Part shown: in pieces, positions 1 to 10,500 of the stretch
How positions within the stretch are numbered: position 1 is the first letter of the stretch
Layout: the number at the start of each line of letters is the position of its first letter
DNA from: Sinosporangium album
GTDB lineage: Bacteria > Actinomycetota > Actinomycetes > Streptosporangiales > Streptosporangiaceae
NCBI RefSeq assembly: GCF_900100605.1
Contig: NZ_FNCN01000007.1
Location: 235,071-299,070 of the forward strand
Direction: 5' to 3'
Length of the DNA: 64,000 nucleotides
Program-made: the position numbers and the translations under genes
Notes under the pieces: generated by a model
What the model saw: the letters and a program-made list of their open reading frames with translations, nothing else
The model's database searches: none
What the model was told of the DNA's origin: nothing

Positions 1-2
1 CC

Positions 3-2250
3 TACGCCTTCCAGCGTGACCTGTACTGGCCTGAACCCGCGCCGCCGCCTTCCGTCTCCGCGGACCCGGCCGAGGCGGAGTTCTGGAGCGCCGTCGAACG
101 GGAGGACGTCGGGTCGCTGGCCGCCGCCCTCGGCCTCGACGGCGACACCGTGGCGACGCTCGTGCCCGCCCTGCCCGCCCTGTCCGCGTGGCGCCGCTCG
201 CGCGGACAGGCGTCGGCCGCGGACCGGTGGCGTTACCGGGTGGCGTGGACGCCCCTGCCGGACGCCGAGGCGGCGGCTCTCCCGGGCGCCTGGCTTGTGA
301 TCGCACCCGCCGCGCCCCGCGACGGAGTCGGCGGTGCCGATGGGGCCGATGGGGCCGGGAACACGGTTGGCGGCTGGGCGGCGGCCGTGGCCGCGGCGCT
401 CGGCCGCGAGACCGTGTGCCTGGAGGTGGGGGCCGACGACAGGGACGCACTGGTCGGCTGCCTCGCCGGATCGCAGGTCGCCGGTGTCGTGTCGCTGCTC
501 GCGGTCGCCTGCGGTGAAGGCCGCCCGCCGAGCGGGCTCGCCTGGCCCGACGTGCTCATGGAGGTGTTGGCGGAGGCCGGGGTGGACGCGCCCGTGTGGT
601 GCCTCACCAGGGGAGCGGTGTCGGCGACCCCGTCGGACGGCCCCGCCGACCCGGCCCAGGCAGCCGTGTGGGGCGTCGGCCGGGTCGCCGCCCTGAGCCG
701 CCCCGCACGCTGGGGAGGGCTGGTCGACATCGGCGAGACCCTCGACGAGCGTACGGCGGGACGCCTGCGCGCCCTCCTGCGGGCAAGCCAGGCCGTGCCG
801 GGCGACCCGGGTTCCGTGGAGCAGGTCGGGGCACGTGGGGCACAACCCGGTCCGGGTTCCGCGGGTATCGCCGGGGGGTGGCCGGGGGCGGGGTTCGAGG
901 ACCAGGTCGCGTTGCGGCCGTCTGGCCTGTACGGCAGGCGGTTGAGGCGTGCGGAGGCCGGGCGGGGCGGTTGGACGCCGTCGGGGACGGTGCTGGTCGC
1001 CGGTGATGCGCCTGGTTTCAGGGGACATGTCGCTCGTTGGCTTGGCGGGCACGGCGCCGCCCATGTGGTGGTGGCGGGCTCGGGCGAAACCGACGCGGCA
1101 CTCGAAGCCCACCTGTCGGAGCTGGACGTCGCGGTGACGTTCGCGGCCTGCGACCCGGGCGACCACGAGCGGCTTTCGGAGATCATCGCCGCGGTCCCCG
1201 AGCGGTGGCCGCTGAACGCGGTGGTGTACACGGGCCACCAGGGGGACGGGGAGGGCGCTGACCGGGACGCCTACCTCGCCCGTGCGGCCGACGGTGTCGC
1301 GGCGCTGGAGACCGCCCTCGGCGGCCGGGAGCTTGAGGCGTTCATCCTCTTCACCTCCATCGCCGGCATCTGGGGCATCGCAGGCAGGGAGACCGGTGCG
1401 GCGGCCGGCGCCTACCTCGACGCGGTGGCGCAACGCCGTCCGGACGCCCTGTCCGTGGCGTGGGGCGCGTGGACCGACACCACTCCGCCCGCTCTCGCCC
1501 GGCATCTGCGCCTCAACGGCCTCCCGGCCGTGGAGCCCGCCCGCGCCCTGCCCGCCGCCCTGTCGGCTCTGCCCGCTGCCCTGTCGGCCCTGTCCACGCA
1601 GCCCGGCCTGTCCGGCCCGTCGGCCGCGCGTTCCCTGTCAGGCCCGCCCGACCTGTCGGGAGACTCTGGTCTGCCCGCAAGCTCCGCCACGATTGCGCCG
1701 TCTGCGCCGTCTGCACCGCCTGTTCTGCCTGTTCTGCCTGGTCTGTCCATGCCGACCGGTCCGTCTGGTCCGCTGCATGTGGGGCCGGCCGCCGACGCGG
1801 CCTGGGCTGAGATGTCCACGGTCACGGTGGTCGATGTGGCGTGGGATAGGTTCGCGCCTGCTTTCACCCGGGACCGGGCGAGTGTCTTCTTCGCCGACAT
1901 CCCCGAGGTGCGCGAGAGCGCGGGCGAGCCTGCCGCCGAGGCGGCGTCCGCCGTACAGGGGCTGCGAACCGTACTGCCCGGCCTGTCGCCCGCGGAGCGG
2001 GCGGACCGGCTCGCCATGCTTGTGCGCAGCGAGGTGGCGGCCGTGCTCGGCTACGCCGACGTCGCCGCCGTCCGGACCGACCACGCCTTCAAGGACCTCG
2101 GCCTCGACTCGCTCACCGCCGTCGACCTGCGTGACCGGCTCAACGCGGCCACCGGGCTGCGCCTGCCCGCCACGGTGGTCTTCGACCACCCGACGCCGAA
2201 GGCCCTCGCCTCCCAACTTGAGGCCGACCTGCTCGGCCGGTCCGACACGC
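3..2250 (+). other. Gene A, first visible module (partial): AT end, inactive KR, ACP
   Basis: Only the AT's last motif (YAFQRDLYW, 3-29) is in the window, so extender choice cannot be read. The KR-like region (about 225-1850) is degenerate. The Rossmann motif reads AGDAPGFRGHVA (999-1034) instead of GGTGxLGxxxA. The catalytic Tyr position is Gly (codon 1395-1397) and the following Asn is Gly (1407-1409). No Lys stands in the usual RSK position. The ACP (about 1983-2244) has LGLDSL with its phosphopantetheine Ser at 2109-2111. The module should therefore pass on an unreduced beta-ketone. A low-complexity Pro/Ser/Leu linker (about 1530-1800) separates the KR relic from the ACP. Confidence 0.9.
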
Positions 2251-5200
2251 ACGAGGTCGCCGTCCTGAGAGCCGCCTCGCCCGCCGCCTTGAACGACACC
2301 GTGGACGCCGCCGGCGACCCTGTCGTCATCATCGGGATGAGCTGCCGCTATCCAGGCGGGGTACGGTCACCCGAAGACCTGTGGCAGCTCCTGCTCTCCG
2401 AGGTCGACGCCATCGGCGACTTCCCCTCCGACCGGGGGTGGGACCTGGACCGTCTCGCCAAGGGCGACCGGGAGGGCCGCGGACGCAGCGCCGCCCGAGG
2501 CGGAGGGTTCCTCTACGACGTCGCCGACTTCGACGCCGCCTTCTTCGGCGTCTCGCCCCGCGAGGCGCTGATCGTCGACCCGCAGCAGCGGATACTGCTG
2601 GAGACCGCGTGGGAGGCGCTCGAACGCGCCGGGGTGGACCCGGCGGCGCTGCGCGGCGGCGACACCGGCGTCTTCATCGGCGGAGGCAGCGGCGACTACC
2701 GGCCGTCGCTCGGGCAGATCGGCCACGTGGAGACCGCCCAGTCGGCGAGTCTCCTGTCCGGGCGCCTGTCCTACACCCTCGGACTGGAGGGGCCTTCCGT
2801 GACGGTGGACACGGCGTGCTCGTCGTCGCTGGTGGCGCTGCACCTGGCGGCGCAGGCGCTGCGCGCCGGGGAGTGCGCGATGGCGCTCGCGGGAGGCGTG
2901 ACCGTGATGTCGACGCCGGTCGGGTTCGTGGAGTTCGGTGAGATGGGGGCACTGTCGCCCGACGGCCGCTGCCGCCCGTTCTCCGACGCGGCGAACGGCA
3001 CAGGCTGGTCGGAAGGGGTCGGCGTGCTCGTGCTGACCCGCCTGTCGGAGGCGCGGCGGCACGGCCACCGGGCGCTCGCCGTACTGCGCGGCTCGGCCGT
3101 CAACCAGGACGGCGCGTCCAACGGCCTCACCGCCCCCAACGGTCCGTCGCAGCGGCGCGTCATCCGGCGTGCCCTCGCCAACGCCGGGCTGTCGGCGGCG
3201 GATGTCGATGCCGTCGAGGCGCACGGCACCGGCACCACCCTCGGCGACCCGATCGAGGCGCAGGCGCTGCTGGCGACGTACGGCCAGGGCCGCGAACGGC
3301 CGCTGCTGCTCGGCGCGGTGAAGGCCAATATCGGCCACACGCAGGCCGCCTCCGGCGTGGCCGGTGTGATCAAGATGGTCATGGCCATGCGGGACGGCAG
3401 TCTGCCCGCGACCCTGCACCTCGACACCCTGTCGTCGCACGTCGACTGGTCGGCCGGCGCCGTCGAACCCCTCACCTCGCGCGCCGCGTGGCCCCGCACC
3501 GGCCGTCCGCGCCGTGCCGGGGTGTCGTCGTTCGGGGCCAGCGGCACCAACGCCCACGTGATCCTCGAACAGGCCTCCGAAGAGGTCGGCCCCGCCGACC
3601 CCGCCGACCCCGCCGAGCGCGCCGAGCGCGACGGGGGAGACCTGGGAGACAGGGGAGACGGGGGGCTCGGCCGCGGCTCCGGCGGCCCGGCGGACCAGGC
3701 TCCGGCCGTTCCCGGCCAGGCCGGTGAAACCGCCGGCCACGCCCCGGGAGCGCGCCGCGTTCTCCCCGTGACGGTGTCAGGCGCCGGCCCCCAGGCGCTG
3801 CGCGCGCAGGCGGGGCGCCTGCGCGCTCACCTGGACGCCCGGCCCGGCGCCGCGTTCGCCGATGTCGCGTTCTCCCTCGCCACGACCCGCTCGGCACACG
3901 AACACCGCGCCGTGATCAACGCGGGGGGCTGGGGCGCGCTGCTCGACGGGCTCGCGGCCGTGGCCGAAGGCCGGGCCGTGCCGTACGTGATCACGGGGCG
4001 GGCGGGGCAGGGACGCACGACCGCGGTGCTGTTCCCCGGGCAGGGGGCGCAGCGGCCAGGGATGGGCCGGGGCCTGTACGCGGCGTTCCCGGTGTTCGCC
4101 CAGGCCGTCGACGCGACCGCCGCCTGCTTCGACATGAAGCTGACCCGTCCCCTGCGCGAGGTCATGTTCGCCGAGCCCGGTACGGCGGAAGCCGTACTTC
4201 TGGACAACACCGCCTACACCCAGCCCGCGCTGTTCACCGTCGAGACGGCGCTGCTCGCGCTGTTCGCATCGTGGGGCATCCGGCCCGACGCCGTGGCCGG
4301 GCACTCGGTCGGCGAGATCGCCGCGGCTCACGCGGCGGGCGTGTTCTCCTTGGAGGACGCCTGCACTTTGGTCGCGGCCCGCGCCGGGCTCATGGCGGCG
4401 CTGCCGCCCGGCGGGGCGATGGTGGCGGTGGAGGCCACCGAGGCCGAGGCCGCCGCCCACCTGTCGCCGGGCGTGTCCATCGCGGCCGTCAACGGCCCGA
4501 GGGCGGTCGTGCTCTCCGGCGACGAGCCCGACGTGCTGCGTGTCGCCGCGGGCTTCACCGCCGAGGGCCGCAAGACTAGGCGTTTGCGGGTAAGCCATGC
4601 GTTTCACTCCGTGCACATGGACGCCATGCTCGGCGATTTCGCGCGGGTCGCACGCGGCATTTCCTACTCCGCGCCGACCGTGCCGCTCGTGTCGAACCTG
4701 ACCGGGGAGATCGCGCCGCCGGACCTCCTCCGCACACCGGACTACTGGGTGCGGCACGCCCGCGAAGCCGTACGTTTCGGCGACACCGTGCGGACCCTCG
4801 CCGGTCGCGGCGCCACCCGCTTCCTCGAACTGGGCCCGGGCGCGGCGCTGTCGGCCATGGTCCGCGACACTCTCACCGGCGAGGCAGGGGCTGGCGCGGG
4901 TGCCGGCTCGGGCCGGGTCGTCGTGGCGGCGGCGCTGCGCGACGGCGACGAGGAGGCGTCGGCGGTCGCGGCCCTGGCCCGCCTCCACGCCGACGGGCAC
5001 AGCCCTCACTGGCCCGCCGTCTTCGCGGGAAGCGGGGCCCGCCGCGTCGACCTGCCGACGTATGCGTTCCAGCGTGAACGCTACTGGGCGGCGGCGCCCT
5101 CCCCCGCGCCCTCCCACGCGGCAATGCCGGACGACGGGCTGCTGGCCGCGGTGCAGGACGAGACCGTTGGTTCGCTGGCCGAAACGCTGCTGGCCGAAAC

Positions 5201-7430
5201 GCTGGATGTCGACGGCGAATCACTGGCGAAGGTGCTTCCCGCCCTGCGCGACTGGCACCGCCGCCGCGGCGAACAGGCCACCGTCGACGGGTGGCGGCAG
5301 CGTGTCACCTGGAAGCCCCTCACCGTCGCCGCGGCGGACACGCCGCCCGGCAGGTGGCTCGCCGTCGTCTCGGCCGAGCGGTGTGACGACCCGTGGACGG
5401 CCGCGGTGGTGGGCGTCCTCGGCCCCGGCGCCGTCCGCGTCCAGGCCGCTCCGGGCATGGACCTCGAAGACCTTCTCCGTGAACACGCGGGTGTCGGCTT
5501 CGCCGGCGTCGTGTCGCTCCTCGCCCTGGACGAGCCCTACGGAGAGTCGTCGGGAACGACCCCGGACGGAGAGTCGTCGGGAACATCCCCGGAGACGTCG
5601 CCGCGGATGTCCTTGGGGACCTCCTCAGGTGAGCCCGCCGACGCGGCGGGGCTCGGGAGCGTGCCCGGCGGGCTCATCCGCACCGCCGCGCTGGTCCGGA
5701 CACTTGGCGCCCTCGGCGTCGCCGCCCCGCTCTGGTGTGTGACACGCGCGGCCGTCGTCACGTCGCCCAACGACGACATCCCCGAGGCCGGTCTCCCGCA
5801 AGTGGCGGTCTGGGGGCTCGGCCGGGTTGCCGCGCTGGAACATCCGCAGCGCTGGGGCGGCCTCATCGACCTTCCCGACTGCCTCGACCGCCGCACGCTG
5901 TCCCTGTTCGCCGGTTTCCTCGGCGCGCCCGACGGCGAAGACCAGGTCGCCGTGCGACCCGCCGCCGTGTCCGGCCGCCGGCTCACACCCGCGCCGCCCC
6001 GCCGTACGGCACCGCCCACGTGGACCCCGGACGGCACCGTGCTCATCACCGGCGGCACCGGCGCTCTCGGCGCCCATCTGGCCCGTGACCTCGCCGCCGC
6101 GGGAGCACCGCACCTGCTCCTCGTCAGCCGGCGAGGCCCCGACGCCCCCGGAGCCGCCGAGCTGCGCCGCGACCTCGCCGGGCTCGGCGCCGACGTCACC
6201 ATCGCCGCCTGCGACGCCGCCGACCGCGGCGCGCTGGCCGCCGTGCTCGCCGCCATCCCCGCCGACACGCCGCTCACCGCCGTCGTCCACACCGCGGGCG
6301 TGCTCGACGACGGCGTGCTCGACAGTCTCACCCCGCGGCGGTTCGATGCCGTCTTCCGCTCCAAGGTCGCCCCCGCCCTCCTCCTCGACGACCTGACCCG
6401 GGACATGGACCTGGCGGTGTTCGCGCTGTACTCCTCGGCCTCGGCGGCCGTCGGCAACCCCGGCCAGGGCAACTACGCCGCGGCGAACGCCGTACTCGAC
6501 GCCCTCGCCGAACGGCGCCGCGCCCGCGGCCTGCCGGCGACGTCGGTGGCGTGGGGCGCGTGGGGAGGCGGCGGCATGGCCGCGGCCGACCGCGCCGCGG
6601 AAGCCGCCCACCGGACCGGCGTTCGCCCCTTGGACCCCGGCCTGGCCGTCATGGCGCTCCGGCAGGCCGTCATGGACCCCGACCCGACCACCGTCATCTC
6701 CGACGTCGACCCCGCCAGGTTCGTCCCCGCCTTCACCGCCGTACGGCAGAGCCGTCTCCTCGCCGGACTCCCCGCCCCGAGCGCCGCAGCCCCCCGCGAC
6801 GCCGAGACGGCCTCGCTCCGCGACCACCTCGACGGCCTGGCCAACGGAAAGCGCTCCGGCGTCGTCCTCAATCTCGTCCGCCGCCGCGCCGCCGACGTGC
6901 TCGGCCATGCGTCCGTCGACGTGGTCGGCCCCGACAAGGCGTTCCGCGACCTCGGCTTCGACTCCCTCGGCGCGGTCGAACTGCGCAACCAGCTCAACGC
7001 CGCCACCGGCCTCGCCCTGCCGTCCACCCTCGTCTACGACCATCCCACCCCGACGGCCCTCGCCGACCACATCCTCCGGCAGCTCGTCCCCGCGGCACGC
7101 ACCGAACCCCCCGGCGACTCCGACGAGGCCGGGCTCCAGGCCGTCCTTTCCAGCGTGTCGGCCGACATGCTGCGTCGCGCCGGGCTCCTGGAACCGCTGC
7201 TGCGCCTCGCCGTACAGACCGAGAACCGCGCCGACGCCCACAGAGACGCCCGCAGCGACATCCACGGCGACATCCACGGCGACATTCGCAGTGACATCCA
7301 CAGTGACATCCAGCGCGGCGCCCACGGCGCCGGCGACCCACGCGCCTACGACGACACCATCGACGCGATGGACGTCGACGAGCTGGTCCAGGCGGCGCTG
7401 CGGAACGACACCGACCCCACGCAGGAGTGA
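3..7430 (+). CDS. Modular type I PKS, gene A, 5'-partial (AT end-KR0-ACP / KS-AT-KR-ACP)
   Basis: This gene is open from the first in-frame base (position 3) and its start lies upstream of the window. A GTG at 150 is internal, because in-frame PKS sequence (YAFQRDLYW, the end of an AT domain) precedes it. About 2475 residues are visible. In order they are: AT tail, inactive KR (about 75-616), ACP (670-748), KS (771-1191), malonyl-type AT (1339-1695), active KR (1763-2213), ACP (2280-2361) and a C-terminal docking segment (about 2377-2475) ending in an acidic helix, IDAMDVDELVQAALRN. There is no DH in the complete module. The stop is 12 bp before gene B, so the two are probably co-transcribed. 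By comparison with the candicidin/FR-008 family it would be the last two modules (15 and 16) of the FscD-type protein. PKS function is certain; the family assignment is inference. Confidence 0.95.
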   Translation, partial: YAFQRDLYWPEPAPPPSVSADPAEAEFWSAVEREDVGSLAAALGLDGDTVATLVPALPALSAWRRSRGQASAADRWRYRVAWTPLPDAEAAALPGAWLVIAPAAPRDGVGGADGADGAGNTVGGWAAAVAAALGRETVCLEVGADDRDALVGCLAGSQVAGVVSLLAVACGEGRPPSGLAWPDVLMEVLAEAGVDAPVWCLTRGAVSATPSDGPADPAQAAVWGVGRVAALSRPARWGGLVDIGETLDERTAGRLRALLRASQAVPGDPGSVEQVGARGAQPGPGSAGIAGGWPGAGFEDQVALRPSGLYGRRLRRAEAGRGGWTPSGTVLVAGDAPGFRGHVARWLGGHGAAHVVVAGSGETDAALEAHLSELDVAVTFAACDPGDHERLSEIIAAVPERWPLNAVVYTGHQGDGEGADRDAYLARAADGVAALETALGGRELEAFILFTSIAGIWGIAGRETGAAAGAYLDAVAQRRPDALSVAWGAWTDTTPPALARHLRLNGLPAVEPARALPAALSALPAALSALSTQPGLSGPSAARSLSGPPDLSGDSGLPASSATIAPSAPSAPPVLPVLPGLSMPTGPSGPLHVGPAADAAWAEMSTVTVVDVAWDRFAPAFTRDRASVFFADIPEVRESAGEPAAEAASAVQGLRTVLPGLSPAERADRLAMLVRSEVAAVLGYADVAAVRTDHAFKDLGLDSLTAVDLRDRLNAATGLRLPATVVFDHPTPKALASQLEADLLGRSDTHEVAVLRAASPAALNDTVDAAGDPVVIIGMSCRYPGGVRSPEDLWQLLLSEVDAIGDFPSDRGWDLDRLAKGDREGRGRSAARGGGFLYDVADFDAAFFGVSPREALIVDPQQRILLETAWEALERAGVDPAALRGGDTGVFIGGGSGDYRPSLGQIGHVETAQSASLLSGRLSYTLGLEGPSVTVDTACSSSLVALHLAAQALRAGECAMALAGGVTVMSTPVGFVEFGEMGALSPDGRCRPFSDAANGTGWSEGVGVLVLTRLSEARRHGHRALAVLRGSAVNQDGASNGLTAPNGPSQRRVIRRALANAGLSAADVDAVEAHGTGTTLGDPIEAQALLATYGQGRERPLLLGAVKANIGHTQAASGVAGVIKMVMAMRDGSLPATLHLDTLSSHVDWSAGAVEPLTSRAAWPRTGRPRRAGVSSFGASGTNAHVILEQASEEVGPADPADPAERAERDGGDLGDRGDGGLGRGSGGPADQAPAVPGQAGETAGHAPGARRVLPVTVSGAGPQALRAQAGRLRAHLDARPGAAFADVAFSLATTRSAHEHRAVINAGGWGALLDGLAAVAEGRAVPYVITGRAGQGRTTAVLFPGQGAQRPGMGRGLYAAFPVFAQAVDATAACFDMKLTRPLREVMFAEPGTAEAVLLDNTAYTQPALFTVETALLALFASWGIRPDAVAGHSVGEIAAAHAAGVFSLEDACTLVAARAGLMAALPPGGAMVAVEATEAEAAAHLSPGVSIAAVNGPRAVVLSGDEPDVLRVAAGFTAEGRKTRRLRVSHAFHSVHMDAMLGDFARVARGISYSAPTVPLVSNLTGEIAPPDLLRTPDYWVRHAREAVRFGDTVRTLAGRGATRFLELGPGAALSAMVRDTLTGEAGAGAGAGSGRVVVAAALRDGDEEASAVAALARLHADGHSPHWPAVFAGSGARRVDLPTYAFQRERYWAAAPSPAPSHAAMPDDGLLAAVQDETVGSLAETLLAETLDVDGESLAKVLPALRDWHRRRGEQATVDGWRQRVTWKPLTVAAADTPPGRWLAVVSAERCDDPWTAAVVGVLGPGAVRVQAAPGMDLEDLLREHAGVGFAGVVSLLALDEPYGESSGTTPDGESSGTSPETSPRMSLGTSSGEPADAAGLGSVPGGLIRTAALVRTLGALGVAAPLWCVTRAAVVTSPNDDIPEAGLPQVAVWGLGRVAALEHPQRWGGLIDLPDCLDRRTLSLFAGFLGAPDGEDQVAVRPAAVSGRRLTPAPPRRTAPPTWTPDGTVLITGGTGALGAHLARDLAAAGAPHLLLVSRRGPDAPGAAELRRDLAGLGADVTIAACDAADRGALAAVLAAIPADTPLTAVVHTAGVLDDGVLDSLTPRRFDAVFRSKVAPALLLDDLTRDMDLAVFALYSSASAAVGNPGQGNYAAANAVLDALAERRRARGLPATSVAWGAWGGGGMAAADRAAEAAHRTGVRPLDPGLAVMALRQAVMDPDPTTVISDVDPARFVPAFTAVRQSRLLAGLPAPSAAAPRDAETASLRDHLDGLANGKRSGVVLNLVRRRAADVLGHASVDVVGPDKAFRDLGFDSLGAVELRNQLNAATGLALPSTLVYDHPTPTALADHILRQLVPAARTEPPGDSDEAGLQAVLSSVSADMLRRAGLLEPLLRLAVQTENRADAHRDARSDIHGDIHGDIRSDIHSDIQRGAHGAGDPRAYDDTIDAMDVDELVQAALRNDTDPTQE
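2313..7085 (+). other. Gene A, second module: KS-AT(malonyl)-KR-ACP
   Basis: The KS (2313-3575) has its active Cys at 2817-2819 (DTACSSS) and intact EAHGTGT and NIGHTQ His motifs. The AT (4017-5085) has GHSVGE (Ser 4305) and HAFH (4596-4607), the malonyl signature. The KR (5290-6640) has GGTGALG, LDD (B-type) and catalytic Tyr at 6474-6476, so it should be active. The ACP Ser is at 6963-6965 (LGFDSL). With no DH, the product of this step keeps a hydroxyl, at C13 if the heptaene numbering applies. The KR structural part contains a Ser/Thr-rich insertion built from short repeats (about 5539-5640). Confidence 0.92.
7130..7427 (+). other. C-terminal docking segment of gene A product
   Basis: This follows the last ACP. 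It has a helical stretch (VSADMLRRAGLLEPLLRLA), a hydrophilic tract of DIHG-like repeats, and a final acidic helix, IDAMDVDELVQAAL. That terminal helix differs from the DDE(M/I)F-LID-ELG ending of genes B and D. It is the kind usually paired with N-terminal segments like that of gene B. The pairing is inference from sequence class. Confidence 0.65.
7257..7316 (+). repeat. 12-nt in-frame tandem repeat (DIHG-like, 5 copies)
   Basis: Five diverged copies of a 12-nt unit resembling gacatccacggc encode DIHG DIHG DIRS DIHS DIQR. They sit in the flexible tract of gene A's C-terminal docking segment, between the helical part and the terminal acidic helix. It is probably a spacer expanded by slippage; no separate function is visible. 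Confidence 0.85.
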
Positions 7431-7442
7431 CGGAGCTCGCCC

Positions 7443-7545
7443 ATGACCACCCCGAACGACAAGGTCGTCCAGGCCCTCAGGTCCTCCATGAAAGAGGCCG
7501 AACGCCTGCGGCGCCACAACCGCGAACTGCTCTCCGCCGCCGCGG
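7443..7545 (+). other. N-terminal docking domain of gene B product
   Basis: The first 34 residues before the KS begin [20 protein letters not shown] and continue as a charged amphipathic helix. They lack the KLRDYLK/ADL pattern found at the starts of genes C, D and E. This class matches the different C-terminus of gene A, supporting transfer of the chain from A to B. Confidence 0.7.
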
Positions 7546-10500
7546 AGCCCATCGCCGTCGTGGCCATGAGCTGCCGCTACCCCGGCGGAGCCGACACCCC
7601 TGAAGCCCTGTGGGACCTGGTCGCCGCCGGCGTCGACGCCACCTCCCCGCTGCCCGCCGACCGCGGCTGGGACCTCGCCGCCCTGTACGGCGCGGGCACC
7701 GACACGCGCGGCACGGACGTCAGCCTGCGGGGAGGTTTCCTCGACTCCGCCGCCCATTTCGACGCCGACTTCTTCGGCATCTCGCCGCGTGAAGCCGTCA
7801 CCATGGACCCGCAGCAGCGGCTGCTGCTGGAGACCTCCTGGGAGGCGTTCGAACGCGGCGGCCTGGACCCGGTCGCGCTGCGCGGAAGCCGTACCGGGGT
7901 CTTCATCGGCACCAACGGGCAGGACTACGCCTACCTGCTCGTGAGGTCCCTCGCCGACGCCACCGGCGACATCGGCACGGGCATCGCCGCCGGGGCCGTC
8001 TCCGGCCGAGTCTCCTACACCTTCGGGCTGGAAGGGCCCGCGGTGACCGTCGACACCGCCTGCTCCTCGTCCCTGGTCGCCGTCCACCTGGCCGTCCAGT
8101 CGCTGCGCGCCGGTGAATGCGCGCTCGCCCTCGCCGGGGGAGTGAACATCATGTCCACGCCCGGCTCGCTCCTGGAGTTCAGCCGCCAGGGCGGGCTCGC
8201 CGCCGACGGCAGATGCAAGGCGTACGGCGACGCCGCCGACGGCACCGGCTGGTCCGAAGGCGTCGGCGTGCTCCTCCTCGCCCGCCTGTCCCACGCCCGG
8301 CGCAACCGCTATCCCGTCCTCGCCGTCATCCGAGGCTCCGCCGTCAACCAGGACGGCGCGAGCAACGGCTTCACCGCCCCCAACGGCCCCTCGCAGCAGC
8401 GTGTCGTTCGCGCCGCCCTCGCCAGTGCGGGGTTGTCCCCGGCCGATGTGGACGTGGTGGAAGGACATGGCACGGCGACGCCGCTGGGGGATCCGATCGA
8501 GGTGGGGGCTCTTCTCGCGGCGTACGGGCAGGAGCGTGACAGGCCGCTGTTGCTGGGGTCGGTGAAGTCGAACATCGGCCACACGCAGGCGGCTGCGGGT
8601 GTGGCGGGTGTGATCAAGATGGTGATGGCGTTGCGGCACGGGGTGGTGCCGCCGACGCTGCATGTGGATGCGCCGTCGTCGCACGTGGACTGGTCGGCGG
8701 GCACGGTCGAGCTGCTGACCGAGGCGCGGGAGTGGCCTGAGGGCGGCCGGCCGCGTCGGGCCGGTGTCTCCTCCTTTGGGATCAGCGGGACGAACGCGCA
8801 CGTGATCGTGGAGCAGGCGCCGTCCGCACCGCAGGAGGCGGCGGCGGTCGGGGAGCCGGGTGTGGTGCCGTGGGTGGTGTCCGGCAAGTCGGACGTGGCG
8901 CTGGACGCGCAGGTCGAGCGGGTGACGTCTGCTGCGGGCCGTGCTGTGGATGTGGGGTTCTCGCTGGCGGGCCGTACGGCTTTCGCGCACCGGGCGGTGT
9001 TCCTGGCGGGGCCGGACGGGGTGCGGGAGATCGCGCGGGGTCGCGCGGGTGAGCGGTCTGTGGCGTTCCTCTTTTCGGGACAGGGGGCGCAGCGGCTGGG
9101 GATGGGCCGGGAGTTGCATGGGAGGTTCTCGGTGTTCGCGGCGGCGTTCGATGAGGTGTGCGGGCTGCTGCCGGGTGTGCGGGATGTGGTGTGGGGTGAG
9201 GATGCGGGGCTGCTGGATCGGACGGTTCATGCGCAGGCGGGGTTGTTCGCGGTCGAGGTGGCGCTGTTCCGGCTGGTGGAGTCGTGGGGGGTGCGGCCGG
9301 ACCTGGTGGCGGGGCATTCGATCGGCGAGGTGGCGGCGGCTCATGTAGCGGGGGTGTTCTCGCTTGAGGATGCGTGTGTGCTGGTGGGGGCGCGCGGCCG
9401 GTTGATGGACGCGCTTCCGTCCGAGGGCGCTATGGCGGCGGTGCAGGCCACCGAGGGGGAGGTGCTGGCCGAGCTGGGCCAGGATGGTGTGGCTGTGGCG
9501 GCGGTGAATGGGCCCGCCTCGGTCGTGGTCTCTGGGGACGAGGATGCCGTCGAGCGGGTTCGGCGGCATTTCGAGGGGCTTGGGCGGAAGACGTCGCGGC
9601 TTCGGGTGTCGCATGCGTTCCATTCGCCGTTGATGGACCCGATGCTGGAGGAGTTCCGGGCGGTGGTCGAGGGGCTGTCGTTCAATGCCCCGGAGTTCCC
9701 GCTGGTGTCGAATGTGACCGGTGGCCTGGCCGATCCCCAGGTGGTGACGACGCCCGACTATTGGGTGAGGCATGTGCGGGACACCGTAAGGTTCGCCGAC
9801 GGGGTACGGAGCCTGCGGGAGGCGGGGGCGACGGCGTTCCTGGAGCTCGGGCCTGGCGGGGTGCTGACCGCTCTGGTGCGGGGCATTGTGGACGAGGGGT
9901 GTGTGGCCGCCGCCGGATTGCGTGCGGACCGGCCGGAGGAGACCGCGCTGCTCGGCGGGCTTGCGGAGCTTTACGTGGCCGGCGTGAAGGTCGACTGGGC
10001 CGCGGCCTTCGACGGCACCGGGGCCCGGCGCATCGGCCTGCCGACCTATGCCTTTCAGCGTGAGCGGTACTGGCCCGCACTTCAGCCTGATGCGGGCGAT
10101 CCCTCAGCCCTTGGTCTTGCCACGGCCGACCATCCACTTCTGGGTGCTGTCGTCCCCCTCGCTGGTCGTGAGGAGCTCCTGTTCACCACCCGGCTCTCCA
10201 CCCGGGAACTCCCCTGGTCGGCCGACCACACCGTGGACGGCGTCGCCGTTCTGCCGGCGACCGCGTTCCTGGAGCTTGCCGTACTCGCGGGCGACTACGC
10301 CGGATGTGACACAGTGCGAGAACTGTCGGTGCGTGAGCCGCTTGTCCTTCCTGAGGATGGCGCGGTGGTCGTGCAGGTCTGGGTGGGGGCACCGGATGCG
10401 TCGGGCGCCCGGAGCGTGGGGTTCTTTTCGCGTACGGATGGTCCGGGTTCCTCCGGGCGCGGCATGGTTGAGCTTGACGAGGTGTGGGTCGAGCATGCGT

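Noticed and set aside
150..152. GTG at 150 as the start of gene A
   Set aside because: The same frame is open to position 3 and encodes the conserved end of an AT domain, so the true start is outside the window.
7257..7316. Tandem repeats as a CRISPR or regulatory array
   Set aside because: Units are short, contiguous without spacers and strictly in frame with the docking segment; the same applies to the other linker repeats.
5625..9773. Long antisense open frame (about 1380 codons)
   Set aside because: It lies opposite genes A and B and its translation is Arg/His/Pro-rich with no recognisable fold. It is a shadow of high G+C codon bias, as are similar long antisense frames at 22456-26550 and 37329-42437.
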